A DNA stretch of 64,000 nucleotides from Planctomycetaceae bacterium (GCA_006969385.1 CP030884.1:1736001-1800000); one strand, 5' to 3'; shown: positions 26,587-37,247, counted from the stretch's first letter. The notes: a model not told the origin generated them from the letters alone. Translations and numbers: made by a program.

Positions 26587-27609
26587 ATGAAACAAATATT
26601 CGCATTGACAATGACACTCGCAATAACGATGACTTCGATTGCTCAGGCTCAGGAACTCGGGCTTGAATTGCCCGCAGGTTGGCCGGACCTCGGTCCATGG
26701 GATCCATCCTTCCCTGTTACCACGATGCCGTCGTCATTCGACTGGACGGAGCTGTTTCCTCAGTTGCCCGTTCGCGATCAAGGGCCTTGTGGCTCATGCT
26801 GGGCATTTGCCACAGTTGGCGCACTCGAATACCAAATCCTTATTAACGAACGCGAGGCGGTGGATCTCTCGGAACAGTGGCTGTTAGGTTGTGCTTCGGC
26901 CGACGGTTTGGACTGCGGCGGCGGCTGGGCTGCGCATAACTATTTTCTCGATTCGACATCGGAATCCGATCCTTGTGGTGGCAAAGGTGCTGTGCTCGAG
27001 TCTCAACTTCCATATGCCGCAATCGATACCACATGCGGCTGTCCATATACCCATTCGTATTTGATCGATCACTGGTCGTATATCGGTTTGATACCCGGCG
27101 TCCTCGCGACAGACGATCAGATCAAAAATGCTGTATATCAGCACGGGCCCCTCTTCGTCACCGTAAGAGCAGGCTATCCTGGCTTCGACAGCAGCTATGA
27201 CAGCGGCGTTATCAGTCCCTGCGTTGGCGCATTGCCTAATCACGCCGTCTTGATCGTCGGCTGGGACGATGGTCTCGGTGCTTGGAAAATTCGGAACTCT
27301 TGGGGCGCTGACTGGGGGGAGAGTGGATACGGCTGGATTGCCTACGGTTGTTCCAACATCGGGTTCGCTGCTAGTTACGTCGTCTACCCGGAGGGCAAGG
27401 GCGTGTGGCTAGACTGGTCGTTCTCAGGGCTGGTTGAGCGCGGCTGGTTTAACGAACCTTATAACTCGTTGCCCGAAGCGCTGGGCGCTCTGGATGACGG
27501 CGGCACCCTCAGCATCAAAACCGGATCAAACTCTGTTGTGGGTTTACTGACGAAAGAAATGACCATTCAGCCATTTGGGGGACCGGTCGTGTTGGGAATG
27601 GCGGAATGA
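26587..27609 (+). CDS. Secreted papain-like (C1) cysteine protease
   Basis: 340 residues. Signal peptide 1-22 (ends IAQAQE). The active site is complete: Gln65 (oxyanion) and Cys71 in DQGPCGSCWAF, His219 in NHAVLIVGWD, Asn237 in IRNSWGADWGESGYG. The peptidase domain starts near residue 50, so the propeptide is only about 25 residues, too short for the usual inhibitory prodomain. The last about 70 residues (GVWLDWSFSG to VVLGMAE) are outside the C1 fold and match the C-terminal module of the lipase just upstream. It sits 33 nt after the lipase and is probably co-transcribed with it. Confidence 0.93.
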   Translation: MKQIFALTMTLAITMTSIAQAQELGLELPAGWPDLGPWDPSFPVTTMPSSFDWTELFPQLPVRDQGPCGSCWAFATVGALEYQILINEREAVDLSEQWLLGCASADGLDCGGGWAAHNYFLDSTSESDPCGGKGAVLESQLPYAAIDTTCGCPYTHSYLIDHWSYIGLIPGVLATDDQIKNAVYQHGPLFVTVRAGYPGFDSSYDSGVISPCVGALPNHAVLIVGWDDGLGAWKIRNSWGADWGESGYGWIAYGCSNIGFAASYVVYPEGKGVWLDWSFSGLVERGWFNEPYNSLPEALGALDDGGTLSIKTGSNSVVGLLTKEMTIQPFGGPVVLGMAE

Positions 27610-27680
27610 AGTAGTTGCGCTGTCTTCAAAATCTCGTCAATCATCTCGAATCAGGTATGCAGTCTATCCAGGAGGTCATC

Positions 27681-28103
27681 ATGAAAGTATTTGCCCGGCT
27701 TTCGTTCGTAGCAATTTTGGTAGTAGAGAGTACGGCGCTTTCTCAACCATACTCTGTCAAATCATTCACCCTAGCGTGTGGCGGCGGGCGTAGCACAAGT
27801 AGCCGGTTTGAGGTTTCAGGCACCGTCGGGCAATTCGACGCGTCGCAAGACATCGAACCCATGTCCGGCATCGTTTTCGAAGCTAACGGAGGTTTTTGGT
27901 CTGACGTTACCACGGCGTGCGCCTGCCCGGGCGATATGAACGGTGATCACAACCGCGACGGACGCGATATTCAACAGTTCGCCGATTGTTTCGTGGCTGG
28001 TAGTGATTGCGCGTGCGCTAATGCCAACTACGATAACGGAATCGACTTTGAAGACGTAGCAGTATTTGTTTCGTTCCTGTTGAGCGATTCGTCATGCCCA
28101 TAA
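27681..28103 (+). CDS. Small secreted protein with C-terminal dockerin-like pair
   Basis: 140 residues from the ATG at 27681, which follows GGAGG by five nt. Signal peptide about 1-21 (ALSQP). A short beta-rich N-terminal part (FTLACGGGRSTSSRFEVSGT, then FEANGGFW) is a domain often seen in planctomycete secreted proteins. The C-terminal about 60 residues are two EF-hand-like loops in dockerin type I style: GDMNGDHNRDGRDIQQF and ANYDNGIDFEDVAVF, with Cys in place of some linkers. No cohesin is visible. It ends the short block GNVGIG protein - lipase - papain - dockerin. Confidence 0.75.
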   Translation: MKVFARLSFVAILVVESTALSQPYSVKSFTLACGGGRSTSSRFEVSGTVGQFDASQDIEPMSGIVFEANGGFWSDVTTACACPGDMNGDHNRDGRDIQQFADCFVAGSDCACANANYDNGIDFEDVAVFVSFLLSDSSCP

Positions 28104-28230
28104 ACGTGAAGTCTCTTTTTGAGGAAGATTACTAAAGCCGACCGTTATTCGGGTGGTTAATTACTATTTTGAGCGAAACTATTTTGCAAGGTTGAATCGA
28201 GAGAAGCTCAATCAAATTCGAGGTTAGAAA

Positions 28231-31200
28231 ATGCGGCTTGTACAAATGATGTTCTGCTACGAGCGATCAACTCAGGTGATTCGCCCGTATTGTTTAGTAC
28301 TTCTGTTGGTTGTGGTCGCGGGAAGTCAGTCATTGGATGCCGGTGACGGGGTACCGCGCGGCTTTCCTGACTGCAATCTAAACGGCACCGACGACGCCAT
28401 CGATATCTCATCGGGCGTCTCACGCGACTGTAACACCAATGGCATACCCGACGAATGCGATATCGATCCTACCGATCCCGATGGCAATAGCGAGGTTCTT
28501 CCCGACTGCGACGGCAACGGTGTGCCCGATGCGTGCGATCTTTCCCGCCCCGCGCATATATATTGGTCGCAATCAGACGTTATTCGGCGTGTGGACTTAG
28601 ATGGAACAAACGCCAGTGATGTTATCACCACCGGCGGCGGATTGAATGCCGCCGCTGACAAGCTCGTTGTAGACCCAGTGGCCGAAAAGATCTATTGGAT
28701 CAGCAACAATGGCTTTATCATTCAGCGCGCAAATTTTGATGGAAGCGCTGTGGAAACGGTGGTACAGAATACAGGCTTTGGTATCGATTCACTGGCCCTT
28801 GATCGTGTTAACGGAAAACTCTACTGGGGGTTGCAAGCGTTCGACCAAGCGATTCGGCGGTCGAATCTTGACGGTTCAGATGTTGAGGATGTCCTCACAA
28901 CGCCTTTTATTCTAGTCCAGGACATTGCGCTCGATCCGGTGAATGAGATTATTTACTGGACCAACTCGTTCGATATTTTCAGCCTCAACTATGACGGTTC
29001 CGGAAACACAACTATCTATAGTGGTTCTAATTGCGACAACCTCGCGGTCGACAATCAAGTTGGCAAGCTGTTCTGGACCGAACTGTCGCTATCTCTACAA
29101 CCGGGGATTCGCAAGGCGAATCTCGATGGTTCCGGCGAACAACTTGTCCTTCAAAATCGATTCGATCAGGACGTTGTATTGTTTCGCGGCCTTGAATTAG
29201 TTAACTCCGCCAAATCTATCTATTGGTACGACCCGGCCACTGATGCCATTCGACGGGCCAATTACGACGGGTCCAACATCGAATCGATAACAACGGTGCT
29301 CGACGTCTTGGATGTCGCAGTCGTTGTTCCCAGCGGCGATTGCAATAGTAACGGCGTGCCAGATCAATGCGATTTATCCGATCTCACCAGCCCCGATTGC
29401 AATGCCAACGGCATTCCCGACGAATGCGAAGCGGACTGCAATCAAAACAACGTTCCTGATGATTGCGACATAGATCCTTCCGACCCGGATGGAAACGGTA
29501 TGTCCAGTGCCGATTGCAACGCCAACGGTGTACCCGATGAGTGCGATCTCGCGCCGATAGCAGTTACGGAAATTATCGACAGCTCGGGCGATGGGGCGGG
29601 CAATGCGTTGGATAACCCGCGTGTGATCGCCGTGGGACCGAATTTCAGCGTTTATGTTGCTGGAGAGGGAAGTGATAACGCGTTCAAGATCGCGCCGGAT
29701 GGCAACGTTAGTGAAATTATCGACTTTACCGGCGACGGTAGTGGCGCGCAACTCTCTCAGCCCAGCAGTATTGCCGTTGACGCTTTCGATAATGTGTATG
29801 TTGCGGGAGGACTTTCGAGCAATGTATTTAAGATCGCGCCGGATGGATCTATTAGTGAAATCGTGGACTCCTCGGGTGATGGTATGGGAGCGACGATTTC
29901 TCTACTGCACCAAATTGCAGTTGATCCCTTCGGCAACGTGTATGTGGCAGGGAGAATTAGTAACAACGTATTGAAGATTACGCCGGATGGATTTGTTAGT
30001 GAAATCGTCGACATTTCAGGCGATGGTATCGGTGGCATCTTATTAGAGCCGAGTCATATTGCTTTCGATGCTGCCGGCAATGTCTACGTTACAGGCTTGG
30101 CCTCAGACAATGCATTTCAGATTACGTCGACGGGTGTCATTACAGAGATCATTGATGCAACCGGTGATGGGCAGGGAAACACGTTAAACACTCCACGCGG
30201 CATCGCCGTCGACGCAGCCGCCAACGTCTACGTTGTCGGCTCGAATAGTGACAACGTTTTCAAGATCACACCGGCGCGCGATATATCCCAGATCGTCGGG
30301 CCTTCCGGTGATGGCATGGGAAACACGCTCAATCGCCCTTGGGGAATTGTAGTTGACGCCCTTGGTTCGATTTTCGTATCAGGAAACACCAGTCGCAATG
30401 TGTTTCAAATATCGTCATCGGGCGCGATTACCGAGATCGTTAACGACGATGGAGGCGCTTTCACAAGCCCTCGGGGCCTTGCAATTGACTCCCGGGGCGA
30501 TCTTTATGTTGCAGGTGGCTTCGGTGATAACGCTTACCGTATCGACGTGCCCGTGCCGGATTGCAATGCCAATAACATTCCCGACAGTTGCGATGTCGAC
30601 CCGGCCGATACCGATGGCGATGGCATGGTCAGTGCGGACTGTAATGACAATGGCGTGCCGGATGAATGTGAAGAAGATTGTAACGCGAACGGTATTATCG
30701 ATGTTTGCGAATTCGAGCAGTTACTTTGGGCGGACAACTTCGATTCGTATAGCGATGGCACATTTATCGCCGGGCAGGGCGGATGGGAAAACTGGGATAA
30801 CGATCCTGCGTTTGATACGCTCGTAACTGACGCGCTGAGCAGAAGTGCGCCGAACGCGCTGTTGATAGAGGGGGCGGCCGATGTCGTTCAACGATTTAGT
30901 GGAGCGACCGCTGGTCAATGGCGACTGGTGTGTTGGCAGTACATTCCGGCGTCGTTTACGGGCGATAGCTACGTCCTCGTGCTGAATACCTATAACCCGG
31001 GCGGCCCCAACAACGCGTCGACCGTAGTGCGATTTAATGGCGAATTCGGAGCGATTTTATCAGAAGGAGATTATTCCCCGGTACTACCGATCGTATTCGA
31101 TCGATGGGTGGAGCTGCGCCTGGACATTGACCTCGATGCCGACAGCCAGACATTATTTTACGACGGAGTTCCAGTCGTAACGAAGTCTTGGACCGAAGGT

Positions 31201-34200
31201 GTGAGCGGTGGCGGCGTACCGATGATCGATACGCTCGATTTATTCGGCAACGGCGCTTCTGTTGTCTATTACGATGACATTTCGCTAGTTGAGCTTGACG
31301 ATGACTGCAACGAAGACGGCGTACACGATGAATGCGAAATCACCGCAGGGCTCAGTGACGACTGCAACGGGAATGGTTTACCCGACGAATGCGAGCTAGC
31401 CGACAACGACTGCAATGCGAATAACATTCCCGATGATTGCGAGCTTCCCGGTAACGATTGCAACGCCAACGGCGTACTCGATGAGTGTGATGCTGCGCCA
31501 TTTGACTTCTTTGATGGTTTTGACAGCTACGCCGACATGGCCGGTTTGCACGGTCAGGGCGGTTGGAAGGGGTTTGCCAACAATCCATTCATTGACGCGT
31601 TGGTGACCAGCGCACAAGCCAACAGCGCGCCGCATTCACTCGAGATCACGGGTGACACCGACATCGTGCGCGAGTTTCCCGAAGCCTATCTCGGTCGCTG
31701 GACGGTGACGGCGCAGACGTATATTCCTTCAGCAAGTCAGGGCGAAATCGTGCTGCAGTTGTGGAACACCTATAGCGATGACGGCCCATTTAACGCGTCG
31801 TTGCGAGTTCGACTCGATGGCGATGATGGAAATGCCCGGACCGAGCCGGTTGATCAATTGGTGCCATTGCTTACCGATCAATGGGTGGAAGTGCGCGTGG
31901 AGATCGATCTGGAAGCCGACACGCAAACCAGCTTCTACAACGGACAAGAATTGGGCGCGTCGAGTTGGACGGCCGGCCTATCGGGCGGCGGTGGCGCGAC
32001 GCGTTTGGATGCACTAGAGTTGTTTCCGCTCGGCAACGGTCTGGGCTATGTCGACGACGTGTCATTGGTGAAGGCGGATAACGACTGTAACGACGACGGC
32101 ACGCCGGATGAGTGCGATTCTGACTGCAATCGCAATGGTGTTCCGGACGGTTGTGAGTTGCCAATGTTGTATTGGGCTAGCAACACGGGCAACGAAATCT
32201 TTCGAGCCAATACCAGTGAACTCGCGGCCGAGAGCTTAATGCTGGGCCAGCAATTCCCTTTCGACGTTGCGATCGATGCCTTAGCGAGCAAGCTCTATTG
32301 GGTCGACTCGGGAGGCAATGTTCGACGGGCCAATCTGGACGGAAGCTCGGCGGAATTGCTGCATTCGAATTCCGGCGAACTGTTTTTCGGAATCGCGCTT
32401 GATGTTCCTGCTGGGAAGATGTATTGGACTGTCACAGGAGTGCCCAGCAGAATTGTGCGCGCCAATCTCGATGGATCGCAGGTTGAAACGGTCGTTTCGG
32501 GTCTGCAAATGCCAGTTGGAATCGCGATCGACTCAATCGGCAGTCATGTGTATTGGACGGACAATTCTTCATCGTTGATTCAACGGGCGAATCTCGATGG
32601 AAGCAATATTGAAACATTGGTTTCAGACGGATTGAGCGGGCCGGTCGCTATTGCCTTGGATGTTGCTGGCGGGCACATGTATTGGACTAGTCCTACCAGC
32701 GGAAAAATTCAAAGGGCGAACCTGGATGGATCGAGCGTCGAAGATCTAATCCCTTTGTCGCAGTCCCTTCCAGCGGGTATTGCTCTGGACATCGCTGCGG
32801 GCGAGATGTATTGGACGGACCAATTTGACTATTCGATTCGAAGAGCAAATCTGGACGGAACCAATGTCGAAATTTTGATTACGGCGACTGGAATTTCTTT
32901 CAGGCCGGATGGTATCGCACTCTACCTTCCTAGCGACTGTAACGCCAACGGCGTTCCAGATGAGTGCGAATTCATTGATCCGTTTACGTATCAACGGGAT
33001 GATGGGAGCGGGGACCTTGAGTACGATTTACTGAATGAAGATGTCCTTTGGGTGAATCCGTTTACCGTTCAAACGGGCGATGAACTGGTTTCTTCCATCA
33101 GTATGGCTTGGGGGCCGTTTTTTCCCGATGGAACACCAGCCACCGTGCTTCTATATGACGATCCCAATAACGATGGCGATCCTGACGACGCCGTATTACT
33201 CGCATCGGTCGGCTTTACAGGTGAATACTTCGGTCCCGATGTGTTCACGACAGTGGCGATACCGCCGACAGTCGTCGGTGCGGCGGGAGACAGTTTCTTC
33301 GCCGGCGTCACGACGTCCGTCACGTCTGGTTCTCCAATCGTGGCAGATACCAGCCCCTCTCCGGGCCAACAGACTTGGTACGCCACTGCGCCATTGGGAA
33401 GTATCGATATCAACGATCTATCGAACAATAGTGAATTGCTTAGTCCAAACGGGCGCGTATGGATGGTGCGGGTTGGAACCGGAACAAGCGTCGATTGCAA
33501 TAACAACGGCATACCGGATGAGTGCGAGACGACGGCAGATTGCAATAACGACGGTTTGTTGGATGTGTGTCAGCCGGATTTCGTCGACTGCAATGACAAT
33601 GGTGTTCTCGATAGCTGCGATATCGCCGAAGCGACCAGTCCGGACTGCAACATGGATGGTATTCCGGATGAATGTTCCGTGTGCGATGGCTTGCAACTCG
33701 AAGTCGTTCTGGTAATGGATACTTCGCCTTCTCTCAACGCGTATGCGGATGAAATCTGTTTGACCGTTCCGCAACTCGTTTCAGATTTTGCCAATGAGGG
33801 CGTAAACCTGGATTTGACCATTCTTGGAATCACCGAAACGCCCTGGCCCTGCATCGACGATAGCATTGTCAACGCATACGGCGCGGCAGTGCCGGGGGAT
33901 GGTTCGTGTGGGCCGCTGGATGACTTTAGCACGCCTGGTGTTCCCGCCGTTGCGCTTGCAGAGAACTGGGGTGCAGGAGCGGCGGTGGTTGCTGATTCGC
34001 ATCCATGGCCTGTAGGTGCCAAGCGACTGATTATTTCTATTGCAGACGAAGGGCCATGTTATGGCAATCCTTGCGATGACCCCGGTCCGGATCGCGATAG
34101 TATCAGCAATGCGATTACAGTCGCGCGATTAAACCATGTGAAGGCGTCGAGCCTACTGCTTAGCGCGCCTAGTCCGAGTTGTGTTGCCGGATTGGCAGAA

Positions 34201-37098
34201 GATTTGGCCAATCAGACGGGCGGTTCGGTGCAGGAGATCGGTCTGCCGCCACAGGTGCTTGCGGCTTTGGAGGCTATCATCAGGCAAGCCTGTACCCGCG
34301 ACGACTGTAATCAAAATGGTGTGCTCGACGAATGCGAAGCGTTCGTTGACTGCAACAACAACGGTTTGTTCGACGCCTGCGATATTGCCAACGGACTCAG
34401 CGAAGATTGCGACAATGACGGGTTGCTCGATATCTGCGAGCCCGGCAACGATTGCAATCTCAATGGAATCGCCGACTACTGCGAAATTTTCGACGGCTCA
34501 TTGCAAGATTGCGACGGCGATGGATTGCCCGATCCGTGTGCGATTACTGTGCAGTGGGATATCAATGAGATATCAAACGCCACCGATTACGCCACCGACA
34601 TCTTTCTCGGTGATCTCGATGGTGATGACGATCTGGATGTTGTGACGACGTCTTTCAATAGCGGCCGTATCGCTTGGCACGAGAACTTAGATGGTTTGGG
34701 TACGTTTGGGCCCGAGCAGGTTATCTACGGCGCGGCAGCCAGTGCGAATAGCGTACATGTCGTCGACGTCGATGGTGATATGGATAACGATGTCGTGGCC
34801 GGCTGGGCCGGTGACGACACCGTCGCATGGTTTGAAAACTTGGATGGCCTCGGTACGTTTGGGCCGCCGATTTCCATCACAACACTCGCCGCCGGTGTGC
34901 AATCTGTGTTTGCAACGGACATCGACAGTGATTCCAATCCAGATATTCTGTCGGCGTCGTTTTCGGACAACAAGATTGCGTGGTATGAAAACACCGACGG
35001 CCTTGGAAGCTTTGGTGCACAGCAGGTCATTTCTTCAAATATGAACGGGGCGCAAGCAGCAATCGCCGTCGACGTAGATGGTGACACCTTTATTGATGTG
35101 GTCGCCGTCTCGTTCGATGATGACAAAGTCTCATGGTTTAAGAACACCGACGGCTTGGGCACGTTCGGCACCGAAGTTGTGATATCGAACGTTGCGGCTG
35201 GCGCAACGGATGTCATCGCCTTCGACGCTGATGGCGATACCGATATCGATCTGGCAGTTGCTGTTTCGGGTGATCAGCAGATCGTCTGGTATGAGAACCT
35301 CGACGGTCTCGGCACCTTTGGCGGCCCGCAACTCGTCACCAACCTAGTCGATGGTGTTCAGGCGTTGGCTGCTGCCGATATCGATGGCGACGGCGATCTC
35401 GACCTGCTTTCGGCATCATTCCAGGATGATGATGTTGCATGGTACGAAAACACCGACGGCCTGGGTACCTTTGGCTTTAAGCAGATAGTCGCCGAGCGCA
35501 ATGGTGCCGCCGGTGTTGTGGCCGGTGATATCGACAGCGATGGCGATAACGATGTCGTCTCGTGCTCGTGGTTTGCAGACGACGTCACTTGGTATCGCAA
35601 TACCGGCGAGAATGACTGCAACGGCAATGGTGTGCCGGATGAATGCGAATTAATGGATAACGATTGCAATACCAACGGCGTGCCCGACGATTGCGAGTTG
35701 ACCGACAACGATTGTAATTTCAACGGCGTACCAGACGATTGCGAAGACAACATCACCGATTGCAACAACAACGGCTGGATCGATCTGTGCGAGTTGGCTG
35801 CGCCGCAGGCATCGTTTGTGGCGCTCGGGGATTTACCCGGCGGCCAAACGTTTAGCGCCGCCAATGGTGTATCGGCCGACGGCAACGTGGTCGTCGGTCA
35901 CACCCGCGTCGATGAAGGTCGGGAGGCGTTCGTTTGGACGCCCGAAACCGGCATGTTTGGGATCGGAGAGATACCCGGCGGTGCCTTCTTTAGTTCGCTT
36001 CGGCGTGTTTCATCGGATGGACTCACCGCCGTGGGCTGGGCCGAAGCCTCTGTTGGGCAAGTCGCGATTCGTTGGACTGCCTCCGAAGGCATCGTGGTGC
36101 TAGGGCCTGCCCCGGATGGAAGCATTAATGCTGTTGCCAACGACGTCAGTGCCGACGGAAGTTTCATTGCGGGACGGGCCAATTACGACGGAAATCGAAT
36201 AGCGACCCGCTGGCCAAGCGACGATGTCGAGGAAAACCTGGGTGAGTTACCCGGCGGAACAGATTTTAGCAATATGTGGAGCATTTCGGCTGATGGTACT
36301 GCGGCGGCGGGCTATTCCTCGGGCGGCGCTGGCCAAGAAGCCATCCTCTGGCGTGAAGGTGTCGGCCTTGTCGGCCTCGGTGAATTGCCGGGTGGAGCAT
36401 TTGACAGCCAGGCTTTCGACGTGTCCGCCGATGGAACCGTCGTCGTCGGAGAAAGCATATCTTCCAACGGTCGTGAGGCGTTCCGTTGGACGGAATCGAC
36501 AGGCATGGTCGGCCTCGGCGACTTACCTGGCGGTTCATTTTCGAGTTTCGCGCGCGGTGTTTCGAATGATGGAAGCGTAGTGGTAGGTTCAGGCACGACG
36601 GACGCGGGGCCGGAAGCATTTATCTGGACTGAAGAAACCGGCATGCTGTCTTTGCAAGATTTACTGGTAAACAACTACGGGCTCGATTTGACCGGCTGGC
36701 AGTTAACGCTTGCGTGGGATGCGTCCCCTGATGGCCAAATCATCGTCGGTATAGGTGAAAATCCTGTTGGTGACCGCGAGGGCTTTCGCGCGATCTATAA
36801 CCCCAACCCGCGTGATTGCAATAACAACGGGATTCTCGATGAATGTGAAACTGCTGATCCATCCTGCTTGTGTGATGGCATTCCCGATAACTGTCCGAGT
36901 GACTGCGACGGCTTTGAACGCGGTGACGTTGACGAATCCGGAGCAGTCAATATTGGGGACATAAGTGCTTTTGCAGGTGTTCTTGTTGCTCCGGAATCTG
37001 CTTCAATGACGGCGCTTTGTACGGCGGATGTTAATGAAGATGAAAACGTAGATGGGACTGATATTGCAGTGTTGATAGTGCTACTGGTTGGTAGTTAG
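28231..37098 (+). CDS. Giant mosaic secreted protein (propellers, lectin-like, vWA, FG-GAP, HAF, dockerin-like end)
   Basis: 2955 residues, signal peptide about 18-37. Domains are joined by roughly 30 DCNxNGxPDxCE repeats (short, probably Ca-binding and disulfide-bonded linkers). In order: YWTD (LDL-receptor-type) propeller, about 109-367; NHL-like propeller with EIIDxxGDGxGN repeats, about 445-772; two related lectin-like (ConA-fold) domains, about 834-1020 and 1092-1282; second YWTD propeller, about 1313-1567; a beta domain, about 1583-1750; a vWA-like domain with DTSPS, about 1824-2020; seven FG-GAP/VCBS-like repeats (DVDGDxxxDVV), about 2109-2459; HAF repeats (LGDLPGG...VSADGxVVVG), about 2529-2860; and a C-terminal dockerin-like pair, about 2895-2955. 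No enzymatic motif is seen; adhesion or surface display is likely. GAGG eight nt upstream fits the ATG. Confidence 0.88.
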   Translation: MRLVQMMFCYERSTQVIRPYCLVLLLVVVAGSQSLDAGDGVPRGFPDCNLNGTDDAIDISSGVSRDCNTNGIPDECDIDPTDPDGNSEVLPDCDGNGVPDACDLSRPAHIYWSQSDVIRRVDLDGTNASDVITTGGGLNAAADKLVVDPVAEKIYWISNNGFIIQRANFDGSAVETVVQNTGFGIDSLALDRVNGKLYWGLQAFDQAIRRSNLDGSDVEDVLTTPFILVQDIALDPVNEIIYWTNSFDIFSLNYDGSGNTTIYSGSNCDNLAVDNQVGKLFWTELSLSLQPGIRKANLDGSGEQLVLQNRFDQDVVLFRGLELVNSAKSIYWYDPATDAIRRANYDGSNIESITTVLDVLDVAVVVPSGDCNSNGVPDQCDLSDLTSPDCNANGIPDECEADCNQNNVPDDCDIDPSDPDGNGMSSADCNANGVPDECDLAPIAVTEIIDSSGDGAGNALDNPRVIAVGPNFSVYVAGEGSDNAFKIAPDGNVSEIIDFTGDGSGAQLSQPSSIAVDAFDNVYVAGGLSSNVFKIAPDGSISEIVDSSGDGMGATISLLHQIAVDPFGNVYVAGRISNNVLKITPDGFVSEIVDISGDGIGGILLEPSHIAFDAAGNVYVTGLASDNAFQITSTGVITEIIDATGDGQGNTLNTPRGIAVDAAANVYVVGSNSDNVFKITPARDISQIVGPSGDGMGNTLNRPWGIVVDALGSIFVSGNTSRNVFQISSSGAITEIVNDDGGAFTSPRGLAIDSRGDLYVAGGFGDNAYRIDVPVPDCNANNIPDSCDVDPADTDGDGMVSADCNDNGVPDECEEDCNANGIIDVCEFEQLLWADNFDSYSDGTFIAGQGGWENWDNDPAFDTLVTDALSRSAPNALLIEGAADVVQRFSGATAGQWRLVCWQYIPASFTGDSYVLVLNTYNPGGPNNASTVVRFNGEFGAILSEGDYSPVLPIVFDRWVELRLDIDLDADSQTLFYDGVPVVTKSWTEGVSGGGVPMIDTLDLFGNGASVVYYDDISLVELDDDCNEDGVHDECEITAGLSDDCNGNGLPDECELADNDCNANNIPDDCELPGNDCNANGVLDECDAAPFDFFDGFDSYADMAGLHGQGGWKGFANNPFIDALVTSAQANSAPHSLEITGDTDIVREFPEAYLGRWTVTAQTYIPSASQGEIVLQLWNTYSDDGPFNASLRVRLDGDDGNARTEPVDQLVPLLTDQWVEVRVEIDLEADTQTSFYNGQELGASSWTAGLSGGGGATRLDALELFPLGNGLGYVDDVSLVKADNDCNDDGTPDECDSDCNRNGVPDGCELPMLYWASNTGNEIFRANTSELAAESLMLGQQFPFDVAIDALASKLYWVDSGGNVRRANLDGSSAELLHSNSGELFFGIALDVPAGKMYWTVTGVPSRIVRANLDGSQVETVVSGLQMPVGIAIDSIGSHVYWTDNSSSLIQRANLDGSNIETLVSDGLSGPVAIALDVAGGHMYWTSPTSGKIQRANLDGSSVEDLIPLSQSLPAGIALDIAAGEMYWTDQFDYSIRRANLDGTNVEILITATGISFRPDGIALYLPSDCNANGVPDECEFIDPFTYQRDDGSGDLEYDLLNEDVLWVNPFTVQTGDELVSSISMAWGPFFPDGTPATVLLYDDPNNDGDPDDAVLLASVGFTGEYFGPDVFTTVAIPPTVVGAAGDSFFAGVTTSVTSGSPIVADTSPSPGQQTWYATAPLGSIDINDLSNNSELLSPNGRVWMVRVGTGTSVDCNNNGIPDECETTADCNNDGLLDVCQPDFVDCNDNGVLDSCDIAEATSPDCNMDGIPDECSVCDGLQLEVVLVMDTSPSLNAYADEICLTVPQLVSDFANEGVNLDLTILGITETPWPCIDDSIVNAYGAAVPGDGSCGPLDDFSTPGVPAVALAENWGAGAAVVADSHPWPVGAKRLIISIADEGPCYGNPCDDPGPDRDSISNAITVARLNHVKASSLLLSAPSPSCVAGLAEDLANQTGGSVQEIGLPPQVLAALEAIIRQACTRDDCNQNGVLDECEAFVDCNNNGLFDACDIANGLSEDCDNDGLLDICEPGNDCNLNGIADYCEIFDGSLQDCDGDGLPDPCAITVQWDINEISNATDYATDIFLGDLDGDDDLDVVTTSFNSGRIAWHENLDGLGTFGPEQVIYGAAASANSVHVVDVDGDMDNDVVAGWAGDDTVAWFENLDGLGTFGPPISITTLAAGVQSVFATDIDSDSNPDILSASFSDNKIAWYENTDGLGSFGAQQVISSNMNGAQAAIAVDVDGDTFIDVVAVSFDDDKVSWFKNTDGLGTFGTEVVISNVAAGATDVIAFDADGDTDIDLAVAVSGDQQIVWYENLDGLGTFGGPQLVTNLVDGVQALAAADIDGDGDLDLLSASFQDDDVAWYENTDGLGTFGFKQIVAERNGAAGVVAGDIDSDGDNDVVSCSWFADDVTWYRNTGENDCNGNGVPDECELMDNDCNTNGVPDDCELTDNDCNFNGVPDDCEDNITDCNNNGWIDLCELAAPQASFVALGDLPGGQTFSAANGVSADGNVVVGHTRVDEGREAFVWTPETGMFGIGEIPGGAFFSSLRRVSSDGLTAVGWAEASVGQVAIRWTASEGIVVLGPAPDGSINAVANDVSADGSFIAGRANYDGNRIATRWPSDDVEENLGELPGGTDFSNMWSISADGTAAAGYSSGGAGQEAILWREGVGLVGLGELPGGAFDSQAFDVSADGTVVVGESISSNGREAFRWTESTGMVGLGDLPGGSFSSFARGVSNDGSVVVGSGTTDAGPEAFIWTEETGMLSLQDLLVNNYGLDLTGWQLTLAWDASPDGQIIVGIGENPVGDREGFRAIYNPNPRDCNNNGILDECETADPSCLCDGIPDNCPSDCDGFERGDVDESGAVNIGDISAFAGVLVAPESASMTALCTADVNEDENVDGTDIAVLIVLLVGS

Positions 37099-37247
37099 CG
37101 ATTTATGTGGGAGGCGTTCGCATTAAGAGAAGGTAAACATCGTTCTGGCTGTGAGTATCATCTTCACGGTGATTTTACTTCTTGGTGACTGCTGGTGGCG
37201 ATGTTGATCAAGTTCGTCAAAAGCAGTTTGAGTAATAGATTCCAATG

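Noticed and set aside
28371..36910. Regularly repeated GATTGCAA-like units that could suggest a CRISPR array
   Set aside because: The units are in-frame DCNxNG codons inside one long gene with variable distances; no constant repeat or spacer length and no cas genes.
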